Assembly: GCA_021732045.1 (NCBI GenBank)
Contig: JAKFWK010000003.1
Coordinates: 248,001 to 312,000, forward strand
Length of the DNA: 64,000 bases
Reading direction: 5' to 3'
DNA from: Sulfurimonas sp.
GTDB lineage: Bacteria; Campylobacterota; Campylobacteria; Campylobacterales; Sulfurimonadaceae
Below the pieces are notes generated by a model. It ran no database searches. It saw only the letters and a program-made list of their open reading frames with translations, and was not told the DNA's origin. This document shows, piece after piece, positions 44,775 through 54,354 of this stretch. The first letter of the stretch is position 1, and the number at the start of each line of letters is the position of its first letter. Both the position numbers and the translations under genes were made by a program.

Positions 44775-46184
44775 ATGATGAACATACTGCTTTTAAACAA
44801 CAATCCAGTCGTAACTAAATTAGTGACGCTTAGCGCACAAAAAAGCTCAGATAAGCTTGATGTCGTCGAAAGCATCGATGAAATTTCTTCCGATAAATAT
44901 GATCTCGTCGTCGTCGATGATTCACTTTATTCACAGGAAAATATGGATGAGTTAAATGCTAGAGTAGAGTTTAAAAAATCATTATATATATGTTCAAGAA
45001 ATGCAGAACCGGTTGAATCTTTTACTGCCACACTAAAAAAACCTTTTTTACCAACCGATTTGGTTGAGTTGTTTATAGGCTTTAGTAGAAGCGTTACGGT
45101 TGTTGCCTTAGATGAACCAGCAGAACAAATAGCCAAAAGTATTGTTTCGGATGAGATAGATGAGATAGTAGATGATTTTGATGTGGATGAGTACTCAAAA
45201 GAGATTAAAAACAGTGGCTTTGATGAGCTAGAAGCAATAGATGATTTGGATACTTTTGATGAGTTGGAGACTCTGGATGAGCTCGATGCTCTTGATGAGT
45301 CAGAGACACTAGAAGATTTGGATGCTTTTGATGATTTTGATGATGTACAAAGTAATAAAATAGATTTTAGCAGTGATGAGTCAAGAGAAGATATCTCTTC
45401 AATACTTGACAAAGATGATCTAAAAGAGGTGCAAACGCTTCTTAAAGAGACTGAAAAAGAAGAAGATAATGATTTTGAATTAGATTTTGATGATGAAGAA
45501 GAGATAGAAGAAGCTAAAGAAAATTTAGAAGATAGTTTTGATTTTGATGAAGAGCTTGAAGAAGAATTAGTTGATAAGCCAGAGAGCGTTACGCAAGGAG
45601 TAGTGTTATTTGAAGATGACGAAGATAATTTTGAAGACAAAACGGAAGAAGTTGTTCTTGGTGATGAAAAGAAAGATGAAATAGAAGATGAGCTAAGTTT
45701 TGAAGATGATGAAGAGTTTATTGATGAGTCTTTAGAGACAGATAGCGAAACAGAGGCATTCGAAGATAACCTAGAGGATATGGAAGATGACGAGGCAGCT
45801 GAAGATATAGAATCTAAAATAGAGGAAGCCATGCAAGATTTGAGCGAAGAAGATTTGCAGAGTGAGATAGATGAAGATATTTTATTTGATTTAAATTCAT
45901 TAACTAGTAGAGACTTTAAAATTGCAATTGGCGAAGAGTTGAGTGAAGATGAAATACAAGGAATAGAAGAGATAGCAGATGATCTATCAGACAACAAAGA
46001 GTCAGATCAGGATTTGTCTGAAATGATGGAAAATGAAGAGACAATAGAAGAAGAGGATGAGAATGACGATAGTAATGGAGTGGAATCATTAAAAAAACTT
46101 CTGAGCGCTCTTTCAAATGAAAATGTAGCCGCTTCTTTGAAGGGCATGAAAATAAGCATTAATATAACTTTAGGCGGAAAATAG
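44775..46184 (+). CDS. Highly acidic protein with a degenerate receiver-like N-terminal domain
   Basis: 469 residues, about a third Asp or Glu. Residues 2-105 look like a response-regulator receiver fold: MNILLLNNNPV where the acidic pair should be (now Asn), YDLVVVDDS (D48, D49) at the phospho-Asp site, and LKKPFLPTDLVELF with the conserved Lys-Pro. Residues about 130-420 are acidic low-complexity sequence with four-residue LDEL-like repeats. A conserved-looking C-terminus (SLKKLLSALSNENVAASLKG) ends it. Campylobacter jejuni has an acidic protein in the same slot (Cj1178c). Function unknown. Confidence 0.75.
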   Translation: MMNILLLNNNPVVTKLVTLSAQKSSDKLDVVESIDEISSDKYDLVVVDDSLYSQENMDELNARVEFKKSLYICSRNAEPVESFTATLKKPFLPTDLVELFIGFSRSVTVVALDEPAEQIAKSIVSDEIDEIVDDFDVDEYSKEIKNSGFDELEAIDDLDTFDELETLDELDALDESETLEDLDAFDDFDDVQSNKIDFSSDESREDISSILDKDDLKEVQTLLKETEKEEDNDFELDFDDEEEIEEAKENLEDSFDFDEELEEELVDKPESVTQGVVLFEDDEDNFEDKTEEVVLGDEKKDEIEDELSFEDDEEFIDESLETDSETEAFEDNLEDMEDDEAAEDIESKIEEAMQDLSEEDLQSEIDEDILFDLNSLTSRDFKIAIGEELSEDEIQGIEEIADDLSDNKESDQDLSEMMENEETIEEEDENDDSNGVESLKKLLSALSNENVAASLKGMKISINITLGGK

Positions 46185-46807
46185 TGAATTGGAAATCAGG
46201 TGCAATACTGGTTTTATCTGGTCCTAGTGGTGCTGGAAAAAGTTCATTATTGAAAGAAATTATCAATGATATTGGAGATTGTTACTTCTCTATTTCAACA
46301 ACAACTCGTGAAATTAGAAATGGCGAAACAGATGGTGTTGAGTACCATTTTGTAAGCGAAGAAGAGTTTAAAAAAGATATAAAAGAAGAAAATTTTCTAG
46401 AGTATGCTCTTGTACATGGCAATTATTATGGCACTTCGCTAAAAGCTGTAAAAGAAGCACTCAATAATGGCAAGTTGGTCCTTTTTGATATAGATGTGCA
46501 GGGAAATACGCTTGTCAATAATAGACTTGGTGACATAACAACATCTGTATTTATCTCTCCGCCCACTCTCTCGGAGTTAAAAAAACGCCTAGTTGCTCGT
46601 TCAACTGACTCACAAGAAGTTATAGATCGTCGAATTAAAATGGCAAAAAGAGAGATACAAAGAATTAGTGAATATGATTATCTTTTAATAAATGATGATC
46701 TTAAAAAAGCAGCTGAAATTTTAAGAATAATTGCAAAAGCAGCAAGAATGAAAATTCCAGATAATGTGATAAATGAATTTGTCCAAAACTGGGAAGATGT
46801 TGAATAA
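46184..46807 (+). CDS. gmk: Guanylate kinase
   Basis: 207 residues with a GTG start that shares one base with the upstream stop (TAGTG). It phosphorylates GMP to GDP. The P-loop LSGPSGAGKSSLL (about 12-24), the GMP-binding STTTREIRNGETDGVEYHF, and VLFDIDVQG are standard. Length is normal. Confidence 0.96.
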   Translation: MNWKSGAILVLSGPSGAGKSSLLKEIINDIGDCYFSISTTTREIRNGETDGVEYHFVSEEEFKKDIKEENFLEYALVHGNYYGTSLKAVKEALNNGKLVLFDIDVQGNTLVNNRLGDITTSVFISPPTLSELKKRLVARSTDSQEVIDRRIKMAKREIQRISEYDYLLINDDLKKAAEILRIIAKAARMKIPDNVINEFVQNWEDVE

Positions 46808-46861
46808 TTCTTGAGTGTTACTTATGTATATACGATAAGATAAATTACAGCTTCTTACGGC

Positions 46862-46867
46862 TATAAT
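46862..46867 (+). promoter_or_regulatory. -10 box upstream of tatA
   Basis: TATAAT in GGCTATAATC, with AGAAGGA before the ATG at 46897. It implies an additional promoter inside the gmk-argS block. Confidence 0.5.
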
Positions 46868-46896
46868 CTTGACTTAATTTTATAGAAGGATTTGAT

Positions 46897-47145
46897 ATGG
46901 GAATCGGCGGACAAGAGTTATTATTAATATTGGCAATCGTAGTTATACTTTTTGGAGCAAAAAAAATACCTGAACTAGCAAAAGGCCTAGGAAAAGGGAT
47001 TAAAAACTTCAAAGAAGAGATGAAGAGTGATTCAAATGACGCTGATGATATCAAAACTGCTTCTACAACAACACCTAAAGAAGTTAATGGTGCACATCAC
47101 GATACAGCATCTTCTGAGACTACAAAAACTACAACTCAAGCGTAA
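46897..47145 (+). CDS. tatA: Twin-arginine translocase subunit TatA
   Basis: 82 residues. One N-terminal transmembrane helix, the hinge [21 protein letters not shown] amphipathic region and a Thr/Ser-rich tail are textbook TatA. TatA forms the pore for folded Tat substrates. tatB and tatC are not in the window. The gene lies three bases before argS. Confidence 0.94.
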   Translation: MGIGGQELLLILAIVVILFGAKKIPELAKGLGKGIKNFKEEMKSDSNDADDIKTASTTTPKEVNGAHHDTASSETTKTTTQA

Positions 47146-47148
47146 CTT

Positions 47149-48750
47149 TTGAAACAACGAGTATCGGCGCTTTTGCGCGAAAAGTTTGGTCGTGAAGTTG
47201 TTTTAGAGAAGCCAAAAGATCGCTCTTTTGGTCATTTTGCCACCCCAATAGCTTTTTCACTAGCGAAAGAGCTAAAAAAATCTCCAATGGCTATCTCTGA
47301 TGAGTTAGCATCTTCTTTTGAACAATCTGATGTTTTTAATAGTGTAGAGTCTGTAAAAGGGTATCTCAATTTTCGCCTAAGTGAAAATTTTTTAAATGAT
47401 TATGCCTCATGGGCACTACAAAACCAAGATGAGTTTGCAAAGCAAGATAAAAAAGAGAAAATTCTTCTAGAGTTTGTTAGTGCAAATCCTACAGGACCTC
47501 TTCACATAGGTCATGCTCGAGGCGCTGTTTATGGGGATACTCTTTATAGATTGGCAAAACATTTGGGTTACGATATCACGGCTGAGTACTATGTAAATGA
47601 TGCTGGAAATCAGATTGATTTGCTTGGTCTCTCAATCCAACTTGATGGTCGTGAAAATATATTAAAAGAGAGTGTAGAGTATCCGCAAAGCTACTATCGT
47701 GGCGAGTATCTTACAAAATTAGCAGAGGAAGCAGTAAGTAGATTTGGTAAAGAAATTTTGAGTGATGAGTCTCGCCAAAAAGAGCTAGCTCTCTGGGCTA
47801 AAGATGGCGTTATGGAGATTATTACTAAAGATTTGGCAGATACAAATATCTTCTTTGACAATTTTGTAAACGAATCATCACTTTATGCCGACTGGGATAG
47901 GGTTATGGTAAAGATGGGTAGTGGCATCTATGAAAAAGATGACAAAATTTGGATAGCATCTACTCAAAAGGGTGATGATAACGACAGGGTTGTTGTCCGC
48001 GAAGATGGCAGACCAACATATTTGGCAGGAGATATAGTTTATCACAACCAAAAGTTTGAGCAGGCTTATGATCACTATATCAATATTTGGGGTGCTGATC
48101 ATCATGGTTATATTGCCAGAGTAAAAGCATCTGTTGAGTTTTTAGGCTACGACGGCAACAAACTTGAGATACTTTTGTCGCAGATGGTTAGTCTACTTAA
48201 AGATGGCGAACCATACAAGATGAGCAAACGAGCGGGTAATGTTATCTTGATGAGCGATATCGTCGAAGAGATAGGTTCTGATGCGCTTAGATTTATATTT
48301 GCTTCTAAAAAAAGTGATACTGCTTTAGAGTTTGACTTAGCTGAGTTTAAAAAACAGGATAGCTCAAATCCAATTTTCTATATTCAGTATGCTCACGCGA
48401 GGATAAAAACAGTTATCTCTAAAAGTAGTTTGACTGAAGATGAGATTATGTCAGCAACACTGAAAAATCTTGATGAAAATGCAGATATTTTGATGTTTGA
48501 TGCTCTTTTACTTCCTGAAATAGTAGAAGATGCTTTTGCTTCAAGACAGATTCAAAAACTCCCAGAGTATCTGAAATCTCTAGCTGCGTCAACACATAAA
48601 TTTTACTACGATTGCAGAATTATTGGAACGAAAGATGAAGCAAAATTCTTAAAACTATTAACTCTCGTTGCCCTCTCTCTTAGAGTAGGACTCTCTTTGA
48701 TGGGTATAAAGGCAAAAGATTATATGAGCAAAGAAGAGGAGACAATCTAG
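47149..48750 (+). CDS. argS: Arginyl-tRNA synthetase
   Basis: 533 residues with a TTG start. Class I synthetase motifs: HIGH-type sequence PTGPLHIGHARGA (about 117-129), KMSKR (about 359-363) and a C-terminal anticodon-binding helical domain. The N-terminal Add-1 domain is a little short. Its TAG stop lies in a CTAG that is also the stop of the converging L,D-transpeptidase gene. Confidence 0.97.
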   Translation: MKQRVSALLREKFGREVVLEKPKDRSFGHFATPIAFSLAKELKKSPMAISDELASSFEQSDVFNSVESVKGYLNFRLSENFLNDYASWALQNQDEFAKQDKKEKILLEFVSANPTGPLHIGHARGAVYGDTLYRLAKHLGYDITAEYYVNDAGNQIDLLGLSIQLDGRENILKESVEYPQSYYRGEYLTKLAEEAVSRFGKEILSDESRQKELALWAKDGVMEIITKDLADTNIFFDNFVNESSLYADWDRVMVKMGSGIYEKDDKIWIASTQKGDDNDRVVVREDGRPTYLAGDIVYHNQKFEQAYDHYINIWGADHHGYIARVKASVEFLGYDGNKLEILLSQMVSLLKDGEPYKMSKRAGNVILMSDIVEEIGSDALRFIFASKKSDTALEFDLAEFKKQDSSNPIFYIQYAHARIKTVISKSSLTEDEIMSATLKNLDENADILMFDALLLPEIVEDAFASRQIQKLPEYLKSLAASTHKFYYDCRIIGTKDEAKFLKLLTLVALSLRVGLSLMGIKAKDYMSKEEETI

Positions 48751-49466
48751 TCTTCTTTTTTAGTAAATCCAGCATAGCCTTTTAGCTCTGGAAATAGTTC
48801 TAAAATCTCATCTAGTCTTGATTTGGTTATTTGAATTAAGATAGGATTTTTACTCTTATCTAGCCAACCAACAATTTTTTTCATATTTTCTAGACTCATT
48901 GAAGTGCATCCGCTAGTAGGTGCATTTTGTGATGCTTGGACATGTAAAAATATACAAGAACCTCGGCCTTTAAACTGCTCTTTGTTGTGTAAAACAACTA
49001 CTCCAAACTCGTATTGGCCATCATCCCGTCTCATATACTCAAAGCTTTTTGGGATATTTTCCGGCTTTGTAAAATCAACCCTAATAATTTTATTGTATTG
49101 CTCTGAGTCTGTATCATCAATGCAAATAAGCTCTTTGTCTGACTTTTGATAAGGCATTTTACTTTGGTTATTCTCTTCGTACCCAAACAGACTATCAAGC
49201 AAAAAAATTCCTAAAGGTGCTTTTTTGTCACCCTCATATTTTAGTGGTTCATCTTGTTCTTGCCCTATCTCTATCTCTCCAACGCCATAGGCTAGTCCAT
49301 TTAAGCCAATATTTACATCAAATGGAGCAAAAACCTCTTTTGAGTTTTCAAAACTCATTAGCACTGCTTTTTTAGAATCTATGTTTTCACTCACGACTAA
49401 AATAATTTGTGAGCTAGCATATAGAAACATTTGAACAAATGCAATAATTAAGAAACTTTTTACCAT
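48747..49466 (-). CDS. L,D-transpeptidase-family (YkuD) exported protein
   Basis: 239 residues with a signal peptide (cleavage near LYA-SS). The C-terminal half contains the YkuD catalytic pattern: His in FLHVQ and the nucleophile Cys in PTSGCTSM. The usual HGC reads SGC, which occurs in some family members. Such enzymes form or edit 3-3 peptidoglycan cross-links. The gene converges on argS and shares its stop-codon palindrome. Confidence 0.8.
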   Translation of the reverse strand: MVKSFLIIAFVQMFLYASSQIILVVSENIDSKKAVLMSFENSKEVFAPFDVNIGLNGLAYGVGEIEIGQEQDEPLKYEGDKKAPLGIFLLDSLFGYEENNQSKMPYQKSDKELICIDDTDSEQYNKIIRVDFTKPENIPKSFEYMRRDDGQYEFGVVVLHNKEQFKGRGSCIFLHVQASQNAPTSGCTSMSLENMKKIVGWLDKSKNPILIQITKSRLDEILELFPELKGYAGFTKKED

Positions 49467-49484
49467 AAAGTATGTTACTATTAC

Positions 49485-49490
49485 TATAAT
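49485..49490 (+). promoter_or_regulatory. -10 box upstream of the GNAT gene
   Basis: TATAAT at 49485-49490. The predicted start near 49497 rules out a TTG at 49491 as translation start and supports the ATG at 49518. Confidence 0.5.
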
Positions 49491-49517
49491 TTGAACGAGA
49501 TTAATAATGGAACCAAT

Positions 49518-50141
49518 ATGAGTATAAACATAAGAAATGCTAAAAGTGAAGATGCACCATTTTTAGCAGAAATGATTTTAAAGAGCTCTAGGGCTGAGAA
49601 AAAATTCGGTTTATACGATTTGATATTTAGCGCATCAGATAATAAAGAAACCCTGAAAAATTTAGAGAAATTAACAACAACTAATGCAAAAAGTAGTTGT
49701 CATTTTAGTAACTTTTTAGTTGCTGAGATGAATGGAAAGAGCGTTGGTACTCTGTGTAGTTATGAGCCCAGAATCGCTACAAGACAGATGCTTTGTGATG
49801 CTCTTGAAGAGATTGGTGTAGATAGTAAAAAATCAGAGTTTATGGAGATTTTAAATAGTTGTAATTTTGAACTAAACAAAAGAACGCTTATGTTTGATTT
49901 TATGGAAGAGTTTGATGGTTTTGTGGATGTTGGCGTACTTAAGGCATTGATGCAAAAAAGCCTCCTTAGCGCAAGACTAAAAGGCTATCGCATAGTTCAA
50001 ACCATTGTAGAAATAGGCTCACTAGAGACACTTCTTTATTATAAAAAGCTTGGATTTAAAGAGATTCAGACTATAGAGTGTGAGCTATATAGAGAAAAAT
50101 TTGGAAGAGCTGGTCTAATCTTATTGGCTTATGAGTTTTGA
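49518..50141 (+). CDS. GNAT-family N-acetyltransferase
   Basis: 207 residues from the ATG at 49518 with GGA six bases upstream. The N-terminus (INIRNAKSEDAPFLAEMI) is a typical GNAT beta1-alpha1. A central FLVAEMNGKSVGTLCSY strand pair and a C-terminal YYKKLGFKEIQTIE match GNAT motifs; motif A (QxxGxG/A) is weak. Substrate unknown. Confidence 0.78.
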   Translation: MSINIRNAKSEDAPFLAEMILKSSRAEKKFGLYDLIFSASDNKETLKNLEKLTTTNAKSSCHFSNFLVAEMNGKSVGTLCSYEPRIATRQMLCDALEEIGVDSKKSEFMEILNSCNFELNKRTLMFDFMEEFDGFVDVGVLKALMQKSLLSARLKGYRIVQTIVEIGSLETLLYYKKLGFKEIQTIECELYREKFGRAGLILLAYEF

Positions 50142-50190
50142 TACACACAAATGAACCACAAAAAATAATCCCTATTTTTAGGGGTCATTT

Positions 50191-51564
50191 ATAGAACCTA
50201 CATATCTCTCTCTTCTCCCATCGGTTCTTGCTATCGCTTTAGCGCTTTACCTGAGAAATGTTCTTGTTGCTCTTCTTGGCGGTATAGTTTTGGCTCAATT
50301 TGTCTTAAACGATTTTACATTTTTTGCCTCTCTTAAATCAATTTTTTCACTCTTTTTATCGCTGTTGTCTCAAATGTGGATACTCAAAACATTGGGTTTT
50401 GCTATTTTGGTCGGAAGTATCATGGCACTTATTGAAAAGTCCGGTGGAATTGAGGGTTTTGTTGATTTCGTTGACAATAAAAACTCGTTTGTAACAAACG
50501 CAAGATCGTCTCTTATGCTTAGCTATATTGTTGGAGTTATAATCTTTGTAGAATCAAGCATAACATCGCTTGTGGCTGGTGCCGTTGGAAAACCGTTGTG
50601 CGATAAGTATCAAGTCCCCCGAGCTAAGCTTGCTTTTGTGTGCGACTCAACATCTGCTCCCGTAAGCTCACTTATACTTTTTAATGGATGGGGCGCACTT
50701 CTTTTGGGGCTTATAGCAACTCAGATTTCATTAGGACAAATTAGCGGCAACGGTATAGATATTTTAATGGATTCGGTACTCTATAACTTTTATGCTATGA
50801 GTGCTCTTGTTGTCACTTTTGTGTCTATCTGGTATAACATTGACATAGGTGCTATGAAAAATGCCACGCTCAAGCCACACAAGACGATGATGCTCTCTCA
50901 AAAACCGGCAAGCATGTTTTTAATGCTAATTCCTATAACGCTTATGGTCGGTTTGGTGTTTGTTTTTTTATATATCACAGGAGATGGGGATATGCTTAAA
51001 GGCAGTGGCTCAAGCAGTATATTCTACACAATGGTTGCCACACTCGTTTTTATGTTTTTTTACTTCATCGGTACAAAAAATATGAGTTTTACACAGTGGG
51101 GTGAAACGGCGTTTTCCGGAGCTGTTACGCTTGTCCCAATCGCTTTTATACTTCTTTTGGCTTTTGCTCTTGGTGAGAGTACGGTTACACTTAAAACAGG
51201 TCTTTATCTCTCTTCTTTAGCAAATGAGAACCTTAGTGTCTATATGCTTGGAGCGGTTATTTTTCTAATTGGCGCTATTATCTCATTTTCAACCGGAACA
51301 AGCTGGGGCACATTTAGCATTATGATGCCCGTTGCTGTTCCTATGGCTGCTTCTATGGATGCAAATATTGCTCTCTGTATTGGTGCTGTAATCTCTGGCG
51401 GTGTTTTTGGAGATCACTGCTCACCAGTTTCAGATACAACTATCATATCCGCTATGGCAAGTGATTGTGACATCATGGAACATGTAAGAACCCAACTGCC
51501 ATACGCACTTATAAGCGGAGCAGTTGCTTTAGTGCTATTTGTAGTTTTTAGTTTTATCTCTTAG
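50191..51564 (+). CDS. nhaC: NhaC-family Na+/H+ antiporter, apparently starting at ATA
   Basis: 457 residues if translation begins at ATA 50191. Membrane antiporter with about 11-12 helices; FVESSITSLVAGAVGKPL, CDSTSAPVSSLILFNGWG and SGGVFGDHCSPVSDTTI are NhaC-family motifs. The first recognised start codon in frame is TTG 50290, but upstream in-frame codons encode EPTYLSLLPSVLAIALALYL, a normal NhaC N-terminal helix. An in-frame stop at 50179-50181 limits the extension, and AGGGG (50180-50184) sits six bases before ATA. A start at TTG 50290 would lose helix 1. Confidence 0.8.
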   Translation: MEPTYLSLLPSVLAIALALYLRNVLVALLGGIVLAQFVLNDFTFFASLKSIFSLFLSLLSQMWILKTLGFAILVGSIMALIEKSGGIEGFVDFVDNKNSFVTNARSSLMLSYIVGVIIFVESSITSLVAGAVGKPLCDKYQVPRAKLAFVCDSTSAPVSSLILFNGWGALLLGLIATQISLGQISGNGIDILMDSVLYNFYAMSALVVTFVSIWYNIDIGAMKNATLKPHKTMMLSQKPASMFLMLIPITLMVGLVFVFLYITGDGDMLKGSGSSSIFYTMVATLVFMFFYFIGTKNMSFTQWGETAFSGAVTLVPIAFILLLAFALGESTVTLKTGLYLSSLANENLSVYMLGAVIFLIGAIISFSTGTSWGTFSIMMPVAVPMAASMDANIALCIGAVISGGVFGDHCSPVSDTTIISAMASDCDIMEHVRTQLPYALISGAVALVLFVVFSFIS

Positions 51565-51590
51565 CAGACTATTTTTTAGTTTATTTTTAA

Positions 51591-51614
51591 CGAAGAAGTC
51601 ACTTTGATTCTTCG
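51591..51614 (+). terminator. Hairpin after nhaC
   Basis: CGAAGAA (51591-51597) pairs with TTCTTCG (51608-51614), with three further inner pairs after a bulge. There is no U tract downstream, so termination is uncertain. Confidence 0.35.
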
Positions 51615-51699
51615 GCATTCTAAATTGTCCACACTTGATGTTATTCTATCGTAACCATAAGTATTTAAACTTCTGAACTTTTTATATAAAGGTTCTTTT

Positions 51700-53343
51700 A
51701 TGGTTTCTCAAAAATCATCATCACTGTTTGCTCGCCTTTCAATACGACAGAAAATTACTTTGATTGTTGTTATGGCTCAGATTTTTGCTTTTGTAGCAAT
51801 CATTATTGGGGTTATTGGTATTTTTTTATCTAACGCTTCTTTAAATACAATTCACACACAGAGTCTCCAGCCTCTGCAGAACCTTCGCTTTTGTAAAAAC
51901 ATACTTGATAAAGATATTTTACTAAACGCCAAGAATCTATCCGAGGGAGTTGGGAATTATGAGTCAACCCTTAACTCTGTTCAAAAATCGCATTATCTTT
52001 TTACGACAAAATGGAATATATATTCCAAGGGTGTAATGACTGCACAGGAAATGCAGCAATTTTTAAAAGCTAAAGAGATTATGAATCGTGCCGATAAGTC
52101 GATTATTTTGCTAGAAGAGGCAATACAAAAAAAAGAGCTTATGAGCATACTTGATCTACTCCAAAGTGATTTTCCATACAGTATTGCTCCTGCAAGTGCA
52201 GAGTTGGACGGTTTGATTGAGCTTCAAATCACGAATGCAAATAACCTTTATCTTGTGGCTCAAAAAGAGTTTAAGAAGACTCTTTTTCTCATTACTGTTA
52301 TTTTTCTGCTAGGCATGGTACTTGTCCATACTGTCTTACATTTTATTACTAAATATTTACTCAAAAAAATTGCTAATTTGACTAAAATGGCGCAACATCT
52401 TCGGTCTGGAGATTTGCTTGAGCGTATAGATTCAAGCGGAGAAGATGAACTTTCAACTGCTGCAAAAGATATGAATGACTCAATGGATGAGCTGCAAAAA
52501 ATAGTTAATGGCATGAAATCTTCTTCTCATAACGGTATCTCTTCAGCCCAAGAACTAAATAAAGTTTGCGAAGTCATTAAAGATCGACTAGAAGAGAGTG
52601 CATCGGATATATCACAAACTCATGGGCAGATCATTACCCTGCAAGATATTGTCCACTCAGCTTCAGTGGCCTCGGACGATACAAATATAAAAATTGGCGA
52701 GGCGTCTAACCATCTCGCAAAAGCAAGTAATCAAATTTCTCAAATGAATACAGACATTCAAGCTGTTGCCCAAACACAGAAGCTGCTCTCAGATGACTTA
52801 AAAATCCTATCTTCTAGCGCACAAGAGGTTAAGGGAGTTCTTGATATTATTGGAGATATTGCCAATCAGACTAATCTGTTGGCTCTTAATGCAGCAATTG
52901 AAGCTGCGCGCGCTGGCGATCACGGTCGAGGATTTGCAGTTGTTGCAGATGAAGTTCGTAAATTAGCAGAGCGCACACAAGATAGTTTGTCTCAAATAAA
53001 TAACACCATTGGCACTATTGTAGATGCCATTACTACTACTAGTTTTAAAATGGATAAATCTACTAGTTCAATCTTAATAGTTTCTAAGGATTCCAATGAT
53101 GTTCAAGCCATAATTAAAACATCCTCGTCTTTAATGAGTATTGCTACAAAAAGTGTCCATGATTCAAATATGGGGCTTATAAATATTGGAGCAGGGATGA
53201 GTATAATCTCATCAAAAATTGATTCCATTAATGCTATTGCCTGCTCAAATACAGATAGTATCAGCTTAATCACTAATGTTGCGAATGGTATTGGTATAAA
53301 TACCGCTGAACTTAACAATAAGCTTCAAAAATTTCATACCTAA
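51700..53343 (+). CDS. Methyl-accepting chemotaxis protein
   Basis: 547 residues. TM1 (about 18-46), a periplasmic helical sensor (about 47-190), TM2 (about 192-212), a HAMP domain (about 213-268) and the cytoplasmic signalling domain with the hairpin tip [20 protein letters not shown] and [16 protein letters not shown]. It reports to CheW/CheA. There is no CheB/CheR-docking pentapeptide at the C-terminus. Ligand unknown. Confidence 0.92.
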   Translation: MVSQKSSSLFARLSIRQKITLIVVMAQIFAFVAIIIGVIGIFLSNASLNTIHTQSLQPLQNLRFCKNILDKDILLNAKNLSEGVGNYESTLNSVQKSHYLFTTKWNIYSKGVMTAQEMQQFLKAKEIMNRADKSIILLEEAIQKKELMSILDLLQSDFPYSIAPASAELDGLIELQITNANNLYLVAQKEFKKTLFLITVIFLLGMVLVHTVLHFITKYLLKKIANLTKMAQHLRSGDLLERIDSSGEDELSTAAKDMNDSMDELQKIVNGMKSSSHNGISSAQELNKVCEVIKDRLEESASDISQTHGQIITLQDIVHSASVASDDTNIKIGEASNHLAKASNQISQMNTDIQAVAQTQKLLSDDLKILSSSAQEVKGVLDIIGDIANQTNLLALNAAIEAARAGDHGRGFAVVADEVRKLAERTQDSLSQINNTIGTIVDAITTTSFKMDKSTSSILIVSKDSNDVQAIIKTSSSLMSIATKSVHDSNMGLINIGAGMSIISSKIDSINAIACSNTDSISLITNVANGIGINTAELNNKLQKFHT

Positions 53344-53364
53344 CTAAATATTACATTGATTTAC

Positions 53365-54117
53365 TTAAACTCCTAAAGCACTGTTTATGGAATAACGCAT
53401 ATCTTCATCTAGATTTTCCATGTTTGCAAGCATCCATTTTAGGTATGGCGTATCGCTTGCTGCTACCTCTTGAAGAGTTTTGCCTTTGTATTTTCCAAAT
53501 TTAAATGAGCTTATGAGAATTGGAGTATTTGTTAAGCTAACCATTTTATCGACCGGATTATCATGTGGAAATTGTTTTGCGACTTCATCTTTTAATCTGG
53601 ATAAAAATAGTTTTAAAACTAAAACATCTCCAATTGCATCATGAGCCTTTACAACTACACCCAGCGTATCCGCCTCTTTTTGTTCATCTTTGTAGAGTTG
53701 CATTTTATAGCGAAAATATTGAAGTCTGTGAGCCTCTTCGTCTGCAAATATATGTTTTGCAACTCTTAGCGTATCAATAACTCTCATTTGCGTCTTGAAG
53801 CCCTCTTTTTCAAGCATTTTTATATCAAAAGGGGCATTGTGGATGATGAGATAGTTGTCATTTATATTTAGTTCAAGAAGTCTTTTATATGATTGGCTCT
53901 CTCTGCATGGTGCTTTGCCCTCGAGCATCTCTGGCGTGATTCCATGGGTCTCCATTGCTTTTATGCTTATAGGAACATCAGAGCTGAAAAACTCATTTTG
54001 AACTTCCACCTCTTTTTCTCCAAGAACCATAAAGCCGAGTTGGATTACTCTATCTTTTTCATCCACACCGGTTGTCTCTGTATCTAAAATAATATATCTT
54101 TTTGCCAAATTTACCAT
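53365..54117 (-). CDS. DnaQ-like 3'-5' exonuclease with C-terminal DUF3820-like segment
   Basis: 250 residues. DEDDh exonuclease motifs: ILDTETTG (Exo I), IIHNAPFDIKML (Exo II) and AHDAIGDVLVL (Exo III with His and Asp). After about residue 195 a DUF3820-like part follows (SFKFGKYKGKTLQEVA, PYLKWML). Similar architecture is found in stand-alone epsilon-type proofreading or repair exonucleases. Substrate unknown. Confidence 0.85.
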   Translation of the reverse strand: MVNLAKRYIILDTETTGVDEKDRVIQLGFMVLGEKEVEVQNEFFSSDVPISIKAMETHGITPEMLEGKAPCRESQSYKRLLELNINDNYLIIHNAPFDIKMLEKEGFKTQMRVIDTLRVAKHIFADEEAHRLQYFRYKMQLYKDEQKEADTLGVVVKAHDAIGDVLVLKLFLSRLKDEVAKQFPHDNPVDKMVSLTNTPILISSFKFGKYKGKTLQEVAASDTPYLKWMLANMENLDEDMRYSINSALGV

Positions 54118-54286
54118 CCTGTTTTTAAATAGACTTCTTGTAAAAATAAAAAACTAAGCGAACGATTTTGCAGCAAAGCAAAGCCTTGGCAGGTCTGTTC
54201 TTTGGTTTTGCAAGAACTTCAATACAATCTCAAATTATAAAGAAAAACCCTTAACTTTTTCACTCTTATGCAGGAGCCTTATTTGC

Positions 54287-54300
54287 TTTAGCGCGTAACA
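54287..54300 (+). promoter_or_regulatory. TTTAGCGC(A/G)TAACA motif upstream of the RhlE-type helicase
   Basis: TTTAGCGCGTAACA matches 13 of 14 bases of the motif at 6083-6096 before nuoA. The 237-base gap 54118-54354 also holds several short inverted repeats around TTTTGCA/GCAAAG and an AT-rich TATAAAAT near 54326. No gene was seen in it. Confidence 0.25.
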
Positions 54301-54354
54301 TCAATATTTAATTGAATTTCGTATAAAATAAGATTATCAAAACAGGAGTTTTAA

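Noticed and set aside
44927..45997. Long Ser-rich open frame opposite the acidic protein gene
   Set aside because: Runs of GAT, GAA and GAG codons read on the other strand give few stops and many Ser codons. It has no start signal or recognisable domain and is a shadow of the acidic gene.
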